From Carex sylvatica (taxonomy: Eukaryota > Streptophyta > Magnoliopsida > Poales > Cyperaceae): 64,000 nucleotides of DNA. Every line of letters begins with the position of its first letter. The first letter of the stretch is position 1. Of the stretch, positions 59,350 through 64,000 are shown in pieces. A model generated the notes under the pieces. The model saw nothing but the letters and a program-made list of their open reading frames with translations, did not search any database and was not told where the DNA came from. The DNA is taken from positions 62,001 to 126,000 of the forward strand of contig CAXKVR010000117.1 in assembly GCA_964058845.1 (NCBI GenBank). Reading direction: 5' to 3'. Made by a program: the position numbers and the translations under genes.

Positions 59350-62300
59350 TAGAAATAAATTGACTTGCAAAGATGATATATGTTTATATACCAGTGCTTG
59401 ATTTTATTTTATTTTTCCTTTCCATTTTTATTTTAAATAGGAAGCAAAACTTTCTGTAATGTTGTGTTTAGGGTTTCTTGATCTTTTTTTTTTTTTTTTT
59501 TTTCCTTTTTTAATTTGCGTTCCAGTTCAGCTAGCATGGTGGACAAAATTTTTAACTTCTCGGAAAATTAATGGACCAATAATTATAAATTATTCTTCAA
59601 ATAAATCATTTAATTACAACTATTTGCACTCATCATTTTGCCAGTATATTAATGCTCTCCTTATTTTATATGTATGTATTTGGCCAGTTAAAATTAATTA
59701 AATACCCAGAACAATTGAACAAATTATCCTCAAATTTCATCTAATTTTTTTTGTTCTGATACAGTCCAGTAAATGTTAAAAGGGCCTATCTTTTTAATAC
59801 AGAACTAAAAGACACATTCATTCAAAATAAGGGGTATAACTGTCAATTCAATTTAAAATAACTAAAATAATAGAAGAAATAATGTTAAGTTTTTATGGGG
59901 TTATTGAATATTATGGTGTTTTGATGGATAAACTAACTATTTTAGAATTTTGTATAAAAAATCACAAACAATTGTCTTTTTATTCCTAAGCACACTAAAA
60001 ATTCTCCAAAATGTTTACAAGTAGGAAGTTGTATATTTTTTTTTTTCTAAATCTTATTCCCTTGATGAGTTGAGCACCAAATGTCATAAGATCCCCTAAT
60101 TTATACATTTTTGTGGTTAAAATATGGTTTATACAACAACTTTAATTATCAGCATTCTACATTTATGTACTTTTACCAGTATTTTTACCAGTTAGTGTTG
60201 CAAGTATATCCACAATTGTTGGTTCTTTCAAATAAAAGAGAATCGACGAAATAGGATACCAAAAAATCAAATAGCAATGAATGAATCAAAGAGATATAAC
60301 TCCAGAAATATAAATCAGAATTTGCATAGATTGATATCAACACTTCAGATTAAACTGAGAGTTAAAAATTAGCACATATAGACTCTGAAAACATAAGAAT
60401 AAAAATTAAAAGTAGCACATGTATTAAACTGTACATATGACAGTAAGGTACCAGAAATACCAGACTGGTTTTTTTGCTGGATCATTTTTTTGCCATTTCT
60501 CTAAACTGGAAGTAAGGGTAAAAATGTCAATTTAATTTTTTGGTTAATAATAAACTTTATTTTTAAGTTATTAAAAGAAATGGAGTTATGATTGATGGCC
60601 ATATATATAGATTTCTCAAAAAGAAGAAAAAATGTTACACCATACTCAAATTCCAAGCAAATCAAATATCGGATCCCTCTGCACAAAACTGCACGAATTT
60701 TGATGCTACACCAACCGTTCATTCCAAGTTTAGAATTGCAGTATAAAATTGCATTGATCCATACAAAATAACCAACAACAAACCAAAATGAAATTTCCAT
60801 TACTCAAAAACCTATTAAATTGCATAAATTCTACATCTTTTATACATAAACAAACCACAGATTCTTCTCTATATCAGAAACCCGTCTCTGTCATGGGCTG
60901 CGGAGAATAGGCCCAGGCCCATCTCTCTCATGGGCTTGCAGAGGAGGACACAGGCTCTCTTCTTTTTATGTAAACATGGGCCCCACACACGGCCCCACCC
61001 CCGAAGAATTCGGATCGTCTTCAGTAACTCAAAAGAGTATCTTTTGAGGTAACACATCTCAACCGTCTGATTTGAAGCGGATCTCAAATCCGGTCACAAT
61101 CTACAATGCAGGGGCTTTTTAATATTAGTGTACACGGATCTTAAAGCAGATTGAACGGTCCAGATGTATAAACTCAAAAGATTCTTTTTTGAGTTAATGC
61201 AGAGGAAACGAATTCCCCAGTGTTATTGGATTTTGAGATTCGTGCCAAGTTAAAAAGAACGGTCCGGATCCATTAATTGTAAAAGATTTGATAATGATTG
61301 GCTCTGCTCTTTGATTCTTTGAATCTCTTCCCGCGGCCGAACCAGGTCAATCAATTCCGAGTCGAAATGGGTTTAGGGAAGAATCTGAATCTAATCCGAC
61401 GGGTTTTGGCGACCATACTTTCAATTTAATTGCAGTCATGTCATTTTTTTTTTTTTTGCCTTTTTTTTTTGGTTTTTTTTTTTTACCAAATTATGTATTG
61501 AACCGAGATAAAGAAAAAAAATCGTGAAGCAGGCAACCCTTTAATATTATACAAATTGATCTTTTAAGTTATTATCTCATAACTTCTTAATTTAATTTGA
61601 TTTTCGAGTTATTATAATATTCTTTTATGATTTATCTTTTTATTTTATTTTTAAAGTGGGGGAATCCCCACCGATTTGTACGAGATGCCATCTGATACAA
61701 CTTACAAAAAAACATTACATCATTAAAATTAACAAAAACTGAGAAAGTTTTGTGAATCAACTTTTGGTCTTGTGATAAAGACAACGCTCTCTATATAGAA
61801 AATGACAAGTATGAAATCCGGATAGGAAACATTAAACCAAAACTGCCAAGAACATATACCAACTAAGCAGTTTTTTTTTTTTTTATGATTTATCATGAAT
61901 AAAAAGATATATATTAAAAAATTGGTAGTGGTCGTCGTCCTTTAAAATTATTACGTTTCATTATTTAAAAAATGGTTAAATGCTACGTACAAAGAATTCC
62001 ATTTTCATTTTTCAATGTCATGCGAGAATTAATTGAAAATATGAACACAACACCAGTAGTTCATTATTAATATATATATGATTTGTGCTATACAACTCTG
62101 TTTTTGAAAGAGTTTCATGTTGTCTTCAGTGCCAATATTGCTCATCTCACTAGAATTTATATCATATAAGATAACATAATATTTCGGTTTAGATTCAGAC
62201 TAGATTGACCCATATAAGAATTTGCACGAATATTAAAAGAGCATTGTACCTCACACTAGATTGACTCAGATTTTGATCAAACAGTCCTAATCTAACAGAA

Positions 62301-62370
62301 CTAATTAATATTCTGTTATACCAGAGATATGGTGGGATTAAAGAAAATTAATATTCTGGCAAAAAAGTCC
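59350..62370. other. Intergenic region downstream of STP
   Basis: The 3' UTR of STP probably occupies the first 150 bases. The region contains T-rich homopolymers (59481-59503, 61441-61485). An inverted copy of the 41812 repeat lies at 61012-61212. No gene was recognised; the short minus-strand frame at 60869-61087 overlaps that repeat. Confidence 0.5.
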
Positions 62371-62499
62371 GAGTTTTTTTATCCGATTCGGCTGATTCCA
62401 ACCAATTCACCCGATTTCGATTCCACGGTCAAAAGACTGATCCTGATTCTGATTCCGATTTTTCCTTCTAAGCTGTTAATACATTTCGTGACATTACAA

Positions 62500-62743
62500 T
62501 CAAGTTGAGGGGGAGTATTGAATATAGTATAGAAGAAACCTGATTTAATAAGATCTCTCACATAACAAAGTTTATTAATTAAAGCATGTAATATAGGAAT
62601 ATACATGATTGATTTGATTAGATTACAAATGTATTTATATAGTCAACAGTTCTATTGTAATTTTAGGAATGTACATCGGCTATTTAGCCTATTTATACTC
62701 ATGTAAGTTCTGTAATTTGATATATCAACAATCAATACAAGAT
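62500..62743 (+). repeat. Ty1/copia 3' LTR remnant
   Basis: TTGAGGGGGAG (62505-62515) is the typical copia polypurine tract, directly followed by TATTGAATATAG..., which resembles a copia LTR start with TG changed to TA. The LTR-like sequence ends near CAATCAATACA at about 62739. No internal coding region survives upstream. Confidence 0.6.
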
Positions 62744-63012
62744 GATGAAGGTGTTTGAGATTGCGAAGGAGAAGACAGATGGCTGCTGATTGATGACTTT
62801 GCACCGAATTCAGGGTGAGCAAAGTTGATTTGGGGCGGCTTTCGTGGTTTGAACATAGTTCGATCATGAAAAGGGGCGATTTGCGGATCAGACATGGGTT
62901 TTGCGGTGGCCTAAGCCCATGTTTGAAGGAATTGCAACGTACCGATACCATCGCAGAAGCAGTGTTTAATGGCCATGCGAAGGATCATGCCACCACATGT
63001 TAGATGAGTCAC
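62725..63012 (-). pseudogene. BAHD acyltransferase exon fragment with nonsense codon
   Basis: The frame opens directly after a splice acceptor (GTATGTAG/GTG) with VTHLTCGGMILRMAIKH and the BAHD catalytic motif HxxxDG (HCFCDG), then GIGTLQFLQTWA. An in-frame TAG at 62911-62913 follows where relatives have Glu (SWAET-like). The frame continues with the family-like FHDRTMFKPRKPPQI and HPEF before a low-complexity Ser-rich end at 62725. BAHD enzymes of the omega-hydroxyacid feruloyl transferase type match best from memory. I found no preceding or following BAHD exon, and the copia LTR remnant overlaps the 3' end. This is probably a dead fragment. Confidence 0.75.
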
Positions 63013-64000
63013 CTACATACATATATACATACAAAATATGTTATAATTACAAATCAAAGGCAACTAATAAATCTCAACTCAGTTTCCTTATAACAATGTA
63101 ATATTACATACATGTAGTCACAGAGTCATGCTTGCCAGAAATATCCAAATCACTATGGGAGGTTTTGAAATTTTCCTCTGCTTCGTCTCTTTCTTCTTTC
63201 TTCCAGTGAGCAGCCTTACTTATTTTAATATAAAAAAATACAGACTAATCAGAGATTATGTGCATATGGTGCCACAAATATTATATTATTGAAAAGTAAT
63301 TAGTTTTAGGTTAGAGAAGAACCTGAGACGATGACACTGATTTTTCTGGTGCAATTTATCTGGTTGGATCTCCAAAATCTCTATAATCTTCTCAATAGTG
63401 AATTATCTACATCCATAAAAAATTGAGGGAACTTTAGAAAAAAAATATATAGTCAGCACTTTATATATAATTAAGTTTGAACAAAAAGATATACAATTAA
63501 GGACTTGTTGGTTCACTTCAATACAATTCTATAATAAACAGTAAAGCGTGTTTCAGATTTGGAGAAACTCATATTATGAAAGAGAAGAAGAGTTAACCGG
63601 AGAGGCGATGGATGATGTCATGATGCACGCGCCCGGTGTCTCTTATCCTGATCACTCTTGAATTTTAATTTTATCTGGTGTCTTGTTTGGAATGGGGACA
63701 TCTGTTGTACCATAGCAAAATCTGTACCAAACTGAAGTCTCCCCTATAACAATGGAAACAGTAAATCGAGACGTAGAAATTGCAATATAAAGGAGGAGGG
63801 GCCGGATTTTCTGAGATGCTTGGACTAATTATTTTAATCAGAAATAAAAACCAAAGTGAGAAAATCCAGTGCAAGTACCTTGCGTCACCAGTTTGAGGCT
63901 GCTTCTTTGTCCTGTGTTAGTTAAAATGAAAAACAAAAAAAAAAATGTTACATACCAAGGCCCTGTGCAAGACTTTTCTGATAAGCAATTAAGTAAAACT
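63013..64000. other. Right end, no confident gene
   Basis: Two minus-strand stretches could be exons of an unrecognised gene: about 63112-63218 (SKAAHWKKEERDEAEENF...) and a piece ending at a good donor at 63323 (IEKIIEILEIQPDKLHQ...). Their joining would be in frame, but the upstream acceptor places a stop codon in that frame, so they are not called. Nothing else was recognised. Confidence 0.35.

Noticed and set aside
60869..61087. 72-codon minus-strand frame
   Set aside because: Partly overlaps a dispersed repeat and shows no domain.
63112..63398. Two candidate minus-strand exons near the right end
   Set aside because: The apparent upstream acceptor creates an in-frame stop and the peptides match nothing I recognise; left as a note only.
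1..64000. tRNA, rRNA or other structural RNA genes
   Set aside because: None recognised by eye on either strand; a covariance-model scan was not possible.

Overview
This window is plant nuclear DNA. It is AT-rich, its genes have many short exons with GT-AG introns, and the families are plant-specific or plant-typical: a cyclic nucleotide-gated channel, an STP monosaccharide transporter, an RNase III-like RTL protein, a 60S ribosomal protein L18a-like membrane protein, a Tekay/Del-type chromodomain Ty3 retrotransposon, and many MITEs. I cannot name the species. No bacterial, organellar or CRISPR features were seen. Identities are by eye; no alignment or search was run.

Layout. (1) Bases 1-20,699 and 23,220-34,411 are two direct copies of one block. 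Each carries, on the minus strand, an RTL-type RNase III gene followed by a small L18a-like gene. Copy 2 is the better preserved for RTL. In copy 1 a 10,196-bp chromovirus (4731-14926, 5-bp target duplication CCAAA) sits inside RTL exon 3; copy 2 preserves the empty site. The two LTRs differ at only about 10 positions, whereas the two blocks differ by several percent, so the insertion is much younger than the duplication. (2) 34,957-41,629, minus strand: a complete nine-exon CNGC gene (708 aa). (3) 42-55 kb: a gene-poor stretch of decayed repeats and MITEs. (4) 55,256-59,349, plus strand: a complete five-exon STP7-like hexose transporter (516 aa) with one GC-AG intron. (5) 59.4-64 kb: sparse DNA with a copia LTR remnant and a broken BAHD acyltransferase fragment.

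The functional genes (transporter, ion channel, RTL, L18a-like) have no evident joint pathway. The strongest theme is a dense population of foldback (hairpin) elements. Several families with different ends share the same internal module, three show clear 9- or 10-bp target duplications, and others inserted in copy 2 only. They lie in and around genes for an RNase III/dsRNA-binding protein, which suggests, but does not show, that hairpin RNAs from these elements could be substrates of such an enzyme.
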